Origin: JAGPCK01 sp964535575
Lineage (GTDB): Bacteria > Bacteroidota > Bacteroidia > UKL13-3
DNA: 64,000 nt
Reading direction: 5' to 3'
Assembly (NCBI GenBank): GCA_964535575.1
Contig: CAZHTC010000008.1
Location: 1-64,000 of the forward strand
Both the position numbers and the translations under genes were made by a program. Of this stretch, positions 25,470 to 34,458 are shown in pieces. The notes beneath the pieces were generated by a model. The model made no database searches. It was given only the letters and a program-made list of their open reading frames with translations, and was not told the origin of the DNA. How positions within the stretch are numbered: position 1 is the first letter of the stretch; every line of letters begins with the position of its first letter.

Positions 25470-27134
25470 ATGCGATTAGTTTCAAAGTCAAATTTAATCA
25501 TATCCCTTTTGGGCATTGCACTTTTTATACCATTTCTCGGGGCAGTTCACTTGTTTGACTGGGACGAAATAAACTTTGCCGAGTGTGCCAGAGAAATGCT
25601 AGTGCTGGATGATTATAACCGTGTATATATTAATTTCCAACCCTTTTGGGAAAAACCTCCGTTGTTCATCTGGATGCAGGCTTTTTGTATGAATATTTTT
25701 GGAGTAAATGAGTTTGCAGCCCGTTTCCCAAATGCTTTGTGCGGAGTAATTACCTTATTAGTGGTTTACAATATTGGCAAAAAAGTTATCTCCCATCAAT
25801 TCGGGGTGTTTTGGGCAATGGCTTTTGCAGGCTCTATCTTCCCCAATCTGTATTTTAAGTCGGGTATTATTGACCCGTTTTTTAATTTGTTTATTTTCCT
25901 TTCACTGTATCACTTCATCCTTTATTCGTGGAAAAATACCGGGGTTAATCCTGACAAAACTCCACGGTCTCCCATATATTATATTAGCTGCTCCGGCCTA
26001 TTTGCGGGGTTGGCCATAATGATGAAAGGCCCTGCTGCATTATTAATCTTAGGGTTGACTGTCGGCTGTTACTGGATATTTTACAGCAGGCTCCGGGTAT
26101 TTTGGAAATGGGGACACCTGTTCCTGTTTTTATTTGTTACATTGCTGGTTAGTGGCAGTTGGTACGGCTACGAAGTATGGAAACACGGCACATGGTTCTT
26201 GGAAGAATTTATCACCTATCAGATAAGGTTATTTACTACCCACGATGCCGGCCAGAAAGGATTTTTTGGGTACCATTATGTGGTGTTGTTGTTTGGTTGT
26301 TTTCCTGCCTCGGTATTAGGTATTGCAGCCTTTTTCCGGAATAAATCAAATTTAGAAGAAGAGAAACACTTTAAAGGATGGATGGTCACTTTATTCTGGG
26401 TAGTTACCATTTTGTTTACCATAGTGCAATCACGCATTATTCACTATTCTTCTATGGCTTGGTTTGCGGTTACTTTTATGGCCGCATATACTTTGTATAA
26501 TTTGTTTACACAAAGCTATTACTGGCAAAAATTCATGCAGGTGATATTAATTGTAACAGGAGTATTAATTGGCAGTGCGCTGGCCATTTTTCCTTTTATT
26601 GCCAAAAACGCCTCTATACTTTCTCCGTATATTAAAGATGAATTTGCAAAAGCCAACCTGGCAGCCGAAGTAAACTGGACAGGGTGGGAACCTCTTGTTG
26701 GAATTCTTTTTTTAGTGTTCATTTTTGCCGGGTTATTTCAGGTAAACAAAGGGAATATTAAATCAGCAGCTATCGCCTGGTTTGGTGGTACTGCATTTAC
26801 CGTTTTTCTGGCTTCTTATGTTATTGTCCCACGGGTAGAGCGTTTTTCGCAAGGTGCCGCCATTGATTTTATGACAGAAAAAGCAAATGAAAATTGTTAT
26901 ATTGAAGTGGTTGGATATAAAAGCTATGCTCATTTATTTTACGGCAATCGATTAAAGCCATTAAACGATTCTACTTATTCTACAGATAGATTCCTTGTTG
27001 GGGATATTGATAAACCGGTATACCTTATTTCAAAAATTGGCCGGTCAGAATATTATATGCAATTTGCAGGTGTAAAGGAGTTATACCGTAAAAATGGTTT
27101 TGTATTTATGCGTAGAGACCCGGTTACTCAGTAG
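25470..27134 (+). CDS. GT39/ArnT-like membrane glycosyltransferase
   Basis: A 554-residue polytopic membrane protein with about eleven to thirteen helices. The first periplasmic loop carries the family's acidic motif in DWDEINFAECAREML (residues about 30-44), as in ArnT and PMT-like transferases that use polyprenyl-phosphate sugars, and the loop IVQSRIIHYS later resembles the substrate-contact region. The C-terminal periplasmic part is about 110 residues. The likely role is attaching a sugar to a lipid or envelope component, but donor and acceptor are unknown. It is divergent from the M48 gene and convergent with PAP2, with an 17-base gap. Confidence 0.88.
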   Translation: MRLVSKSNLIISLLGIALFIPFLGAVHLFDWDEINFAECAREMLVLDDYNRVYINFQPFWEKPPLFIWMQAFCMNIFGVNEFAARFPNALCGVITLLVVYNIGKKVISHQFGVFWAMAFAGSIFPNLYFKSGIIDPFFNLFIFLSLYHFILYSWKNTGVNPDKTPRSPIYYISCSGLFAGLAIMMKGPAALLILGLTVGCYWIFYSRLRVFWKWGHLFLFLFVTLLVSGSWYGYEVWKHGTWFLEEFITYQIRLFTTHDAGQKGFFGYHYVVLLFGCFPASVLGIAAFFRNKSNLEEEKHFKGWMVTLFWVVTILFTIVQSRIIHYSSMAWFAVTFMAAYTLYNLFTQSYYWQKFMQVILIVTGVLIGSALAIFPFIAKNASILSPYIKDEFAKANLAAEVNWTGWEPLVGILFLVFIFAGLFQVNKGNIKSAAIAWFGGTAFTVFLASYVIVPRVERFSQGAAIDFMTEKANENCYIEVVGYKSYAHLFYGNRLKPLNDSTYSTDRFLVGDIDKPVYLISKIGRSEYYMQFAGVKELYRKNGFVFMRRDPVTQ

Positions 27135-27151
27135 TCCTGTTTTTTTTGAGG

Positions 27152-27790
27152 TTAGGATAAAAGCTTTTTTTCCAACATGGTGGACTTTGCAGGCATTATC
27201 CATTGGTAGCAAATAGTAGCCGAAACGACTCCAATAAAGCTCCCGGCCGTGATGTCGGCCAAAAAATGTTGTCCCAGATAAATGCGGCTGATTCCGGTGA
27301 GCAGTGCAATCAATAAAAACACCGCAGCCATTTTTTTATTTGCTACCAATAAACTTAACAGGCATGCAATGGCAAACACAGTGGTGGTATGCCCCGATGG
27401 AAAACTGTTGAACGACAAAAGTTCATTTCCGGGAGAAGTGTAAACTTTTACGGTGGTATTTTTGAAATATTCTAATGGCCTGGGCTCTCCTGAAAATATC
27501 AACCGTTTTAATCCCTGTGCAATTAATGACGAAAGTGCATAGGTGGCGGCACCCGTAATTGCATAGCGTATCTTAATAAAAGCTGCTAATAAAATGAGGG
27601 TCACAAAAAACCAACCATCACCAAAGGCGGTAAGGTAGTAGTAAAACGTATCAGCCGCTGTTGATCTGTTTGCATTAAAAAATTCAAAGAGTTGCGATTT
27701 ACTCAACATAACCAAGCAAAGCAATGCCGCTAAAAGAATAAATGTATAAAGTGAGTAGAAGAGAATGTTTTTGCGAATGAGTTGCTGCAT
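27152..27790 (-). CDS. PAP2-family membrane phosphatase (canonical)
   Basis: A 212-residue membrane phosphatase with six helices. The three motifs are KRLIFSGEPRP (a K-x8-RP variant common in this phylum), SFPSGHTTT and SRIYLGQHFLAD, with active-site histidines in the second and third. Such enzymes dephosphorylate undecaprenyl or phosphatidyl phosphates and phosphatidylglycerophosphate. I chose ATG 27790 rather than an in-frame GTG at 27814, since a -7-like box lies four bases before this ATG and would otherwise fall inside the coding region. Gene neighbours do not specify its substrate. Confidence 0.92.
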   Translation of the reverse strand: MQQLIRKNILFYSLYTFILLAALLCLVMLSKSQLFEFFNANRSTAADTFYYYLTAFGDGWFFVTLILLAAFIKIRYAITGAATYALSSLIAQGLKRLIFSGEPRPLEYFKNTTVKVYTSPGNELLSFNSFPSGHTTTVFAIACLLSLLVANKKMAAVFLLIALLTGISRIYLGQHFLADITAGSFIGVVSATICYQWIMPAKSTMLEKKLLS

Positions 27791-27794
27791 GCCA

Positions 27795-27802
27795 CAAAAA
27801 TG
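27795..27802 (-). promoter_or_regulatory. -7-like box four bases before PAP2 ATG
   Basis: CATTTTTG on the minus strand, five of six fixed positions, then TGGC and the ATG at 27790. Confidence 0.3.
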
Positions 27803-27954
27803 AGGTAAGTTCACAACAATTCAGATCTTATTTTATCGGGGATAGGCACATTTTTATCGAATCATTTTATTTATTTTAATTTTAATTAGCTGGTAATCAT
27901 ATATAATTATCTTAAGCCATGTATTATGTATTGCATAGTACTAAAATTTTTCTG

Positions 27955-27962
27955 AATCTTTG
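27955..27962 (+). promoter_or_regulatory. -7-like box four bases before padR-like ATG
   Basis: AATCTTTG, five of six fixed positions, then TGCC and ATG 27967. It argues against the in-frame upstream ATG at 27919. Confidence 0.3.
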
Positions 27963-27966
27963 TGCC

Positions 27967-28308
27967 ATGAATTTAGAGAATTCGAAAGCACAGATGCGAA
28001 AGGGAATATTGGAGTACTGCATTTTATCCATAGTTTCTAAAGGAGAAATGTATGCTTCCGATATTATTGAGCAATTAAAAAATGCCAAACTGATTGTGGT
28101 GGAAGGAACCCTGTATCCGCTACTCACGCGGTTAAAAAATGACGGACTGCTCAGTTACCAGTGGGTAGAATCCAAATCAGGTCCGCCACGAAAATATTTC
28201 CGCCTTACCGAGGCAGGGGAACAATGTTTAAAAGAATTGCAAAGTACCTGGGAAGAACTGGTGTATGCCGTTCAACAATCAACCAAACATAATCAATCAA
28301 CCAAATAA
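27967..28308 (+). CDS. PadR-family transcriptional regulator
   Basis: A 113-residue winged-helix regulator. The N-terminal MRKGILEYCILSIVSKGEMYASDIIEQL and the VEGTLYPLLTRLKNDGLLSY segment (the recognition helix and wing) are characteristic of PadR; a short C-terminal helix supplies dimerisation. I chose ATG 27967 because the family begins directly before this helix and a -7-like box lies four bases upstream; the longer frame from 27919 adds 16 unrelated residues. Its stop lies four bases before the start of the PspC/GIN gene, so the two form an operon. PadR regulators paired with membrane proteins often autoregulate, but no operator is visible. Confidence 0.92.
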   Translation: MNLENSKAQMRKGILEYCILSIVSKGEMYASDIIEQLKNAKLIVVEGTLYPLLTRLKNDGLLSYQWVESKSGPPRKYFRLTEAGEQCLKELQSTWEELVYAVQQSTKHNQSTK

Positions 28309-28312
28309 ACTT

Positions 28313-30526
28313 ATGAATAAAATAATTCAAATCAATATCAACGGAATGGTGTTCAGCATTGACGAACACGCTTTTGATGAGTTAAAACAATACCTTGATC
28401 GTTTGCGCAATCATTTCAGAAATGTAGATGGCGGACATGAAATAATTACAGATATAGAAGCCCGTATTGCCGAGTTGCTTCAAAGCAGGCTTAGTGCTCA
28501 CAAACAAGTAGTGAGTGATTTAGATATAAAAGAAGTAATTGCCATCATGGGTGATCCTTCGCAAATGGCCACTGACGAAGAACCGCAGGCAGGCAAAGAA
28601 CAACCCACGGCTGATGAACCGCGAATGAATTACGGCTATTATGAAAAACGACTTTTCAGAGATGAGGACGACCGCGTGGTGGGTGGGGTTTGTTCGGGTT
28701 TGGGAGCCTATTTTGGAATTGAACCGGTGTGGATACGGCTTGCTTTTGCTTTTGCTTTTTTTGCGATGGGTACCGGCTTTTTACTTTACCTTATTTTATG
28801 GATTGTAATTCCGAAAGCTTCTACCACTGCCGAGAAATTGCAGATGCGCGGAAAGCCTGTTGATATTAACAATATCGAAAAAAAAATTAAAGAAGAACTC
28901 AAAGATGTAGAACAAAAGTTCAGTGAGTTTGCCAAAAATTCAAAACCCAAAGCTCAGGATGGTTTCAGGCGGCTTATTGAAGTATTGATAAAAGTTGCGG
29001 CCATGTTTGCTATAGCTGTAACTCGTTTTGTAGGTTTTTTTCTGGCAGTAGTAAGCATTCTTCTTTTTGTGGCTCTTATCGGATTATTATTGGGATTAAG
29101 CTGGCCTGTATCATTTTCTCCCTTTACCTTTCTTCAAATGCTTTTTGCAAGTACGGGAATGTTTTACATAGGGATAACCGGTTTCCTGTTGCTAAGTATT
29201 GTTCCATTAATTTTCCTGGTGTACACAGGCATTAAACTATTGTTCAACCTCAAATTCAAAAACAAATATTTTAACCGGGTAGCAGCTTCTTTTTTCGGTG
29301 CCGGAATTATTCTGTTATTAGTAAGCACAACCTATCTGGTAAAAGAGTTTTCGGCCGGAGCAAAAACCAAAACAACTATTCCCATGCTTGCTGCCGCCAC
29401 CGATACACTTTATGTTGACGTTCGCCAGTTATCTTCCTCTTCGGGGGATGATGATCGCATAACCTTTAACAATGCACACCTCACCTTGTTTGATGATGAT
29501 ACCTTTTTGATGGAAGATATTGACTTAAAAATTGAGCAAACTGATAAACCGGTATTTGAACTGGTGCGTACCGTGAATGCCAGAGGTCGTTCAATAAGTG
29601 ATGCAAATCTGGCAGCTGCCCAGGCCAATCCGGTGGTGGAGCAAAATGATTCGACATTGCTTTTTGAATCCGGATTTAAATTATCAAAACACAATACCTG
29701 GCGCCATCAGCGGGTGTCGTATAAACTAAAAGTGCCTGTGGGCAAAACCGTTATTTTTATGAACGGAGCCGATCAGTTAGCTATCAACAACGGGGAAGTA
29801 GTTTCCAATACCACCTGGCATATGACCGATAAAGGATTTACCTGTGTGAATTGCGAACAGCACATCGCAAACCTATCGGCAGGGGCTTTCCAAAAGAATT
29901 TTCCCGTTGATTATTTTTCGAAGGTTGATGTAAGCGGAATGTTTGAAGTGTTTATTACCAAAGGTTCTGTTTGTAAAGTAACGGTATATTCAAATAAGGA
30001 AAATCAATTAGACTATGTTAGAATAAAACGGAATGGAAATATCCTTGAAGTTGAAATGGATAAAGACCTGTTGAATATTGTAGCTTTAAAAGGCAAAAAA
30101 ATGCAGGTAATAATTGAAATGCCGGAACTGGAAGAATTAAACGCAAGCGGGGCGAATGAAATCTATCTGAGTGGAATAAATTCAAAAAAGATGATGGCTG
30201 ATATTTCGGGGGTGTGCAGCGTAAAGGCTACGGGCATGCAAGTATCCGAATTGGTGGTGGATTTAAGCGGAGCATCCAGTATGAATATTGACGGTGGGTG
30301 TAGAGAACTCAGGGCTGAAGTTTCGGGAACAGCCGAGTTGCAGGCTTTTGATTTAGAAAGTAAAAATGTAACGATTGATTGCGAAGGGGCTTCTTCGGCT
30401 GAGGTGAATGTACTAAGCAGTTTAAAAGCTGATGCCAGCGGCACCTCGGAGGTGAGGTATAAAGGAAAACCAAGTCTTAAATATGTAAATCAGAGCGGAG
30501 TGGGAAAAGTAGAAGCTGAGGACTGA
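28313..30526 (+). CDS. PspC domain protein with C-terminal GIN (DUF2807) domain
   Basis: A 737-residue membrane protein. Cytosolic N terminus of about 105 residues, then a PspC domain (KRLFRDEDDRVVGGVCSGLGAYFGIEP, about 112-170) with a hydrophobic helix, further helices near 235-350, and a periplasmic beta-rich half. That half ends in a GIN/DUF2807 domain (about 535-737) with the repetitive SGANEIYLSG, SGVCSVKATG and SGASSMNIDG turns. PspC domains sense membrane stress in the phage-shock response; this PspC-GIN architecture is known in Bacteroidota. I chose ATG 28313; the in-frame ATG at 28265 lies inside padR. Probable cofunction: PadR-controlled envelope-stress sensor. Confidence 0.92.
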   Translation: MNKIIQININGMVFSIDEHAFDELKQYLDRLRNHFRNVDGGHEIITDIEARIAELLQSRLSAHKQVVSDLDIKEVIAIMGDPSQMATDEEPQAGKEQPTADEPRMNYGYYEKRLFRDEDDRVVGGVCSGLGAYFGIEPVWIRLAFAFAFFAMGTGFLLYLILWIVIPKASTTAEKLQMRGKPVDINNIEKKIKEELKDVEQKFSEFAKNSKPKAQDGFRRLIEVLIKVAAMFAIAVTRFVGFFLAVVSILLFVALIGLLLGLSWPVSFSPFTFLQMLFASTGMFYIGITGFLLLSIVPLIFLVYTGIKLLFNLKFKNKYFNRVAASFFGAGIILLLVSTTYLVKEFSAGAKTKTTIPMLAAATDTLYVDVRQLSSSSGDDDRITFNNAHLTLFDDDTFLMEDIDLKIEQTDKPVFELVRTVNARGRSISDANLAAAQANPVVEQNDSTLLFESGFKLSKHNTWRHQRVSYKLKVPVGKTVIFMNGADQLAINNGEVVSNTTWHMTDKGFTCVNCEQHIANLSAGAFQKNFPVDYFSKVDVSGMFEVFITKGSVCKVTVYSNKENQLDYVRIKRNGNILEVEMDKDLLNIVALKGKKMQVIIEMPELEELNASGANEIYLSGINSKKMMADISGVCSVKATGMQVSELVVDLSGASSMNIDGGCRELRAEVSGTAELQAFDLESKNVTIDCEGASSAEVNVLSSLKADASGTSEVRYKGKPSLKYVNQSGVGKVEAED

Positions 30527-30546
30527 TAAAAAAACAGATAAAAACT

Positions 30547-30575
30547 TTGAAATACTCTTGTTTAGGCTATTTTTG
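30547..30575 (+). promoter_or_regulatory. Full -33/-7 promoter before START-like gene
   Basis: TTG at 30547-30549, an 18-base spacer and TATTTTTG at 30568-30575: both consensus elements of the Bacteroidota primary sigma factor at a normal distance. It precedes the ATG at 30620 by 44 bases. This is the best promoter in the window. Confidence 0.65.
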
Positions 30576-30619
30576 TCACGCTGCTTAATCAAAAACAGCA
30601 ATAAAATTGAAACAGGAGC

Positions 30620-30997
30620 ATGGCTAAGAAAAAAATACGGCTGGAGTTTACCATAAAAGCATCCCCGGCTCTCATATTTAACTATATCAGTACTCCATCC
30701 GGTTTATCTCAGTGGTTTTGTAATGATGTGGATGTATATAATGAGATATATAAATTTAAATGGGATGGAGATGAATTACGCGCCAAGTTATTAAAACGCA
30801 CACCTAATAAATTAATCCGTTTTCATTGGATTGATTCGGAAAACGAAGAATTTCTTGAATTTGAAATTACACAGGATGAATTAACTGAAGATGTAGCTTT
30901 AGTGATTACCGATTTTGTTAATGAAAAGGAAGAGAAGGAAGCTTCGGCTCTGTGGGAAAGCCAGATTCATGATTTAAAAGGTTGTTTGGGTGCCTGA
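30620..30997 (+). CDS. START-like/SRPBCC domain protein
   Basis: A 125-residue single-domain protein with the SRPBCC (helix-grip) fold, closest by pattern to the small START-like proteins of Bacteroidota. Recognisable parts are the LEFTIKASPALIFNYISTPSGLSQWF start, a central antiparallel sheet (YKFKWDGDELRAKLLKR) and the C-terminal amphipathic helix ALWESQIHDLKGCL. The hydrophobic cavity suggests a small ligand, but none can be named and there are no catalytic residues. It has its own complete promoter, with a 40-base leader containing an AGGAG close to the ATG. The next gene, 15 bases downstream, may be co-transcribed. Confidence 0.9.
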   Translation: MAKKKIRLEFTIKASPALIFNYISTPSGLSQWFCNDVDVYNEIYKFKWDGDELRAKLLKRTPNKLIRFHWIDSENEEFLEFEITQDELTEDVALVITDFVNEKEEKEASALWESQIHDLKGCLGA

Positions 30998-31012
30998 TTT
31001 CATGGCTCCGTT

Positions 31013-32356
31013 ATGCCTTTGTCATCAATAAGATTAAATCCATCCTCTTCTAAAATTATTCTCAAAGCCATTCTTGTAATGGCTGTTTTTTTTGCCCTTT
31101 CTTTTTTATGGCACCGGTTGTTTCATATTCAGTTGGCAACGGATTCCTACCGCGGTGATTCCTTTCGTGCTACCATGTATGATTCGTGGGCTCCGTTTTA
31201 TATCTGGCCTATGCCCTGGAAAGCCCTTAACGGATGGATTTGTTTGTTTGCGTTGGCAATAGCCGTTTTGCTTGCATTTTATTATGAACGTATTACTGAC
31301 TGGCGCTGGGTGGTACTTGTTCCCTGTATCTTGTGGCTTTTTTTTTCCATGCTGTTCGCAGCCTCCGATCATCCTGACAGAATAGCCGGAGCGTATGCGC
31401 ATTACCTCACCTTTGCCAACGATTTAATTTATTTCTCATCCCCTTCCGATATATGGAGCCATTACCTCGAGAATCAACCCAAACTGGATGTCCACGGACA
31501 GCATTATCCTCCGGGTTATTTATTTTTGCTGATGTTATTTGGAGTAAAAGCCTTCAGGGTAATTACCTATTTAGCCGGAATACTCACCATTGGTATGACC
31601 TGGAAATTAGCCAATGAAATATACGACCGAAAGACCGCCACCGCAGCCTCTTTTTTTATTGCATTTGTCCCGGGTTTTTTAATTTATCCTACCCTTGACC
31701 CCGTGGTATTAGCCACCTGTTGTGCAGTAAGCGGATTTTATTGCTTGTATCGCCTCACACGCCAGAGTTCTTTTCTTTTTACTGCACTTTTTTCATGCTG
31801 CAGTTTTGTGTTTCTACTCTTTAGTTTTGCGGCCTCGCTCTGGGTGTTGTTTAGTGCACTGTTCTTTTATTTCTTCAGGGAAAACGTGAAGTGGAAATTA
31901 TTTTTAAAGCAGTTGGCAATAGCTTCAGTTATGGTGTTTCTGTTCTTTGCAGGTCTTTATCTCATAACCGAATTTAATATGTACGATTGCTTTATTGGCT
32001 CTCTTCACCGCAACAAGGCAATTAACACATTTAATGTGTTCGATACATTCCCCCGTTTTTTATTCCGGATTTCGCAGGCTTATTTCGGAGTTATTCTTTC
32101 CTGTTTACCGCTTTTTATTTTTTCGGCATTTTCCGGCAGCAGGTGGTGGATGAGTTTTGGGTTAACTTTGCTTATTGCTTTTCTAACAGGAAACATTTTT
32201 GGCGAAACAGAACGTGTATTTGTTTTTCTATTTCCCTTCGCGGCTATCTCTACCGCTTTTTATCTTACCCAAAACAACTTTAAAACAGGGTGGGCACTTG
32301 GACTCAGCCTTGTGTTCAGTGCTTTTTTTGAAGTATTATTTCATCATTTTGCCTGA
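31013..32356 (+). CDS. GT39-like polytopic membrane protein
   Basis: A 447-residue protein with about eleven hydrophobic helices. The sequence HGQHYPPGYLFLL near residue 160 is the conserved loop seen in mannosyltransferase-like GT39/GT-C proteins, and DSYRGDSFR near residue 45 may provide the acidic motif of the first loop. It lacks the long C-terminal soluble domain of ArnT. Substrate is unknown. Its last 13 bases overlap the last 13 of the convergent gene 32344-32907. The ATG chosen follows the START-like gene by 15 bases and gives a short basic cytoplasmic start. Confidence 0.8.
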   Translation: MPLSSIRLNPSSSKIILKAILVMAVFFALSFLWHRLFHIQLATDSYRGDSFRATMYDSWAPFYIWPMPWKALNGWICLFALAIAVLLAFYYERITDWRWVVLVPCILWLFFSMLFAASDHPDRIAGAYAHYLTFANDLIYFSSPSDIWSHYLENQPKLDVHGQHYPPGYLFLLMLFGVKAFRVITYLAGILTIGMTWKLANEIYDRKTATAASFFIAFVPGFLIYPTLDPVVLATCCAVSGFYCLYRLTRQSSFLFTALFSCCSFVFLLFSFAASLWVLFSALFFYFFRENVKWKLFLKQLAIASVMVFLFFAGLYLITEFNMYDCFIGSLHRNKAINTFNVFDTFPRFLFRISQAYFGVILSCLPLFIFSAFSGSRWWMSFGLTLLIAFLTGNIFGETERVFVFLFPFAAISTAFYLTQNNFKTGWALGLSLVFSAFFEVLFHHFA

Positions 32357-32907
32357 TACATTTTAAGGCAGCACGAGTAAAAAGCCACCGCTTTTTCTTC
32401 CAGCTTTTCAAAGTCGCTCAAGGGTATAATCATTCCAAGTTTTAAGAAGTTTTTTGCAGAAGCACTCCCTTTAATGGGTTTAAAAAATGAAGAAAGCAGG
32501 TTTTGTTCCCAAAGATCTTCACCGGTATAAATTTGCGTATTAAATTCGATTAATTTGTGTAGATAATTATTATCAATAGAAACATTTTCTTTAATTATTA
32601 TAAACTGACAGCTAAAGTGATGTCCCCACCAGAACAAGGTTCTAAGAGCAACTTTTATTTCACCGCCACCAAGCTGTGGGGTATCAAGTACCACAAACGG
32701 AAATCCATGAAAATTTTCGCCTTTTGTTACTTTGGCATGCCTGCCGCCAAAAAGATTTTCACTCCATAAATTTTGCTTTTGCAATTCCTGTGTGAGCGTA
32801 GCTGCCAGTTGATGAAACCGATTTACCATATTGGTTATAGCCGCCTGCTTTTGCTCAATAATACTTTTGTTTGATATGAGCTCCAGTTCGTTTAAATTGA
32901 TATGCAT
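32344..32907 (-). CDS. Conserved-looking hypothetical cytosolic protein
   Basis: A 187-residue soluble protein I do not recognise. The first 65 residues are mainly helical (QKQAAITNMVNRFHQLAATLTQEL); the rest is mixed, with GGGEIKVALRTLFWWGHHFSCQFI near residue 90 and a GEDLWEQNLLSSFF segment. No signal peptide, membrane helix or cofactor motif is present. It overlaps the convergent membrane-protein gene by 13 bases. A weak -7-like TTATTTTG occurs about 10 bases before the ATG. Codon use looks like its neighbours, so it is probably real and native. I assign no function. Confidence 0.75.
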   Translation of the reverse strand: MHINLNELELISNKSIIEQKQAAITNMVNRFHQLAATLTQELQKQNLWSENLFGGRHAKVTKGENFHGFPFVVLDTPQLGGGEIKVALRTLFWWGHHFSCQFIIIKENVSIDNNYLHKLIEFNTQIYTGEDLWEQNLLSSFFKPIKGSASAKNFLKLGMIIPLSDFEKLEEKAVAFYSCCLKMYQAK

Positions 32908-32973
32908 ATTGTACCGGCAAAATAAAGCAAAGCAAGAGATAAAACACTTTCCTCGAAAGCGGTATAATTCCTG

Positions 32974-32981
32974 TATATTTG
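32974..32981 (+). promoter_or_regulatory. -7 box before LptF-type permease operon
   Basis: TATATTTG, a full TAnnTTTG match, 19 bases before the TTG start at 33001. Confidence 0.5.
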
Positions 32982-33000
32982 AGCCGCATCAGTTTACGAG

Positions 33001-34458
33001 TTGAAAAAATTACACATCCTTGTTCTTAAGTCCTTTATCGGACCGTTTTTCGCTACTTTTTTTGTAGCCCTTTTTGTGCTTCTCATGCAATTTCTGTGGA
33101 ATTACATTGATTTACTCATTGGTAAAGGGCTGGATAGTTTTGTAATCGGGGAATTACTTTTTTATTCTTCGGCCAGTTTAATACCCATGGCATTGCCACT
33201 GGCTATTTTACTTTCCTCTATCATGACCTTCGGGAATCTGGGCGAACATTACGAAATGGTGGCCATTAAAGCGGCCGGGGTTTCAATAAGAAAGGTATTT
33301 GCACCCATGATGATCCTGATGATTTTTATAAGCATCGGTGCCTTTTTTATTTCCAATATTCTTATTCCCAAAGCAAATTTAAAAAGCAAGTCGCTGCTGT
33401 ATGATGTAAAAAATCAAAAACCTTCGTTGCTTATTCAGGAAGGGGTGTTTAACAACGAAATTGAAGGGTACAGCATTCGCATCGGCAAAAAAGAAAGCGA
33501 TAACGAAACCATTCGGGATATTATCATTTACGATAACGTAACCGATGCCTCATCGGGGCGAAGTGTGCTGGTGGCCGAAAACGGGACCATGAAAATGTCG
33601 GAAGACAAGCGATATCTTTTTCTGGATTTATACAAGGGAAAACGCTATGAGGATATGCCTCAACGGGATAATGTGAAGCGAAATTTTCCGCATAATATCG
33701 TGCGGTTTGCCGAAGAGCACCTTACGTTTGATTTAAGTTCGTTCAGCTTTAGCCGAACCAATGAAGATTTGTTTAAAGACAGTTACCATATGCTCAATGT
33801 GGTTGAACTGGAAAAAGCGGCCGATTCGGTAGTAAAGGCTGAAGCCGATGTATTGGGCAAAATTCCTTCGTATGCCGAGATTTATTACCGGCCCTTAGAT
33901 TCTAACTACACCAAATACCGCAATGCCGGTTTGCTTGAAAACAAAGAAAATATACTTGCTAATTTTGATAAGGTCGATCAGCAATTGTTGTTCAACAATG
34001 CGCTTAATTCGGCACGTACCGTAAAAAGTATTACCGACTATGGGGTGCAGGCACAGTTTAATCTCGAAAAGTTGCGTACCCGCTATTGGGTGGAGTGGCA
34101 TCGCAAGTTTACCTTGTCGTTTGCCTGCCTTGTTTTGTTCTTTATCGGAGCTCCATTGGGAACTATTATACGAAAAGGCGGATTCGGGATGCCTGTTGTG
34201 TTTTCGGTAATTCTGTTTGTAATTTACCACGTTATTTCCATGATTGGAGATAAGTTTGCGCGTCAAATGGTTTTTACTCCGTTTTTTGGCATGTGGCTTT
34301 CCAGTTTTATTCTATCGCCCTTAGGAGCATTTCTTACCTACAAAGCATCTATTGATTCAAACCTGTTCAATACCGATGTGTACAGCAACCTGTTTAACCG
34401 TATTAAAAAGTTTTTTATAAAACCCAAATCAAATGAAGGTACTGTTTCTGGCAGGTAA
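33001..34458 (+). CDS. LptF/LptG-family permease (YjgP/YjgQ)
   Basis: Inner-membrane permease of the LPS-export ABC transporter family. The N terminus (LVLKSFIGPFFATFFVALFVLLMQFLW) and the IALPLAILLSSIMTFGNLGEHYEM loop, which couples to the ATPase LptB, match the family; a large periplasmic beta-jellyroll domain separates the first and last three helices (SFACLVLFFIGAPLGTIIRKGGFG near 375). Length of 485 is on the long side, typical for Bacteroidota. Translation starts at TTG 33001; no ATG lies in a fitting position. It overlaps the following glycosyltransferase by 26 bases, so LPS transport and glycan synthesis are translationally linked. Distinguishing LptF from LptG is not possible by eye. 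Confidence 0.92.
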   Translation: MKKLHILVLKSFIGPFFATFFVALFVLLMQFLWNYIDLLIGKGLDSFVIGELLFYSSASLIPMALPLAILLSSIMTFGNLGEHYEMVAIKAAGVSIRKVFAPMMILMIFISIGAFFISNILIPKANLKSKSLLYDVKNQKPSLLIQEGVFNNEIEGYSIRIGKKESDNETIRDIIIYDNVTDASSGRSVLVAENGTMKMSEDKRYLFLDLYKGKRYEDMPQRDNVKRNFPHNIVRFAEEHLTFDLSSFSFSRTNEDLFKDSYHMLNVVELEKAADSVVKAEADVLGKIPSYAEIYYRPLDSNYTKYRNAGLLENKENILANFDKVDQQLLFNNALNSARTVKSITDYGVQAQFNLEKLRTRYWVEWHRKFTLSFACLVLFFIGAPLGTIIRKGGFGMPVVFSVILFVIYHVISMIGDKFARQMVFTPFFGMWLSSFILSPLGAFLTYKASIDSNLFNTDVYSNLFNRIKKFFIKPKSNEGTVSGR

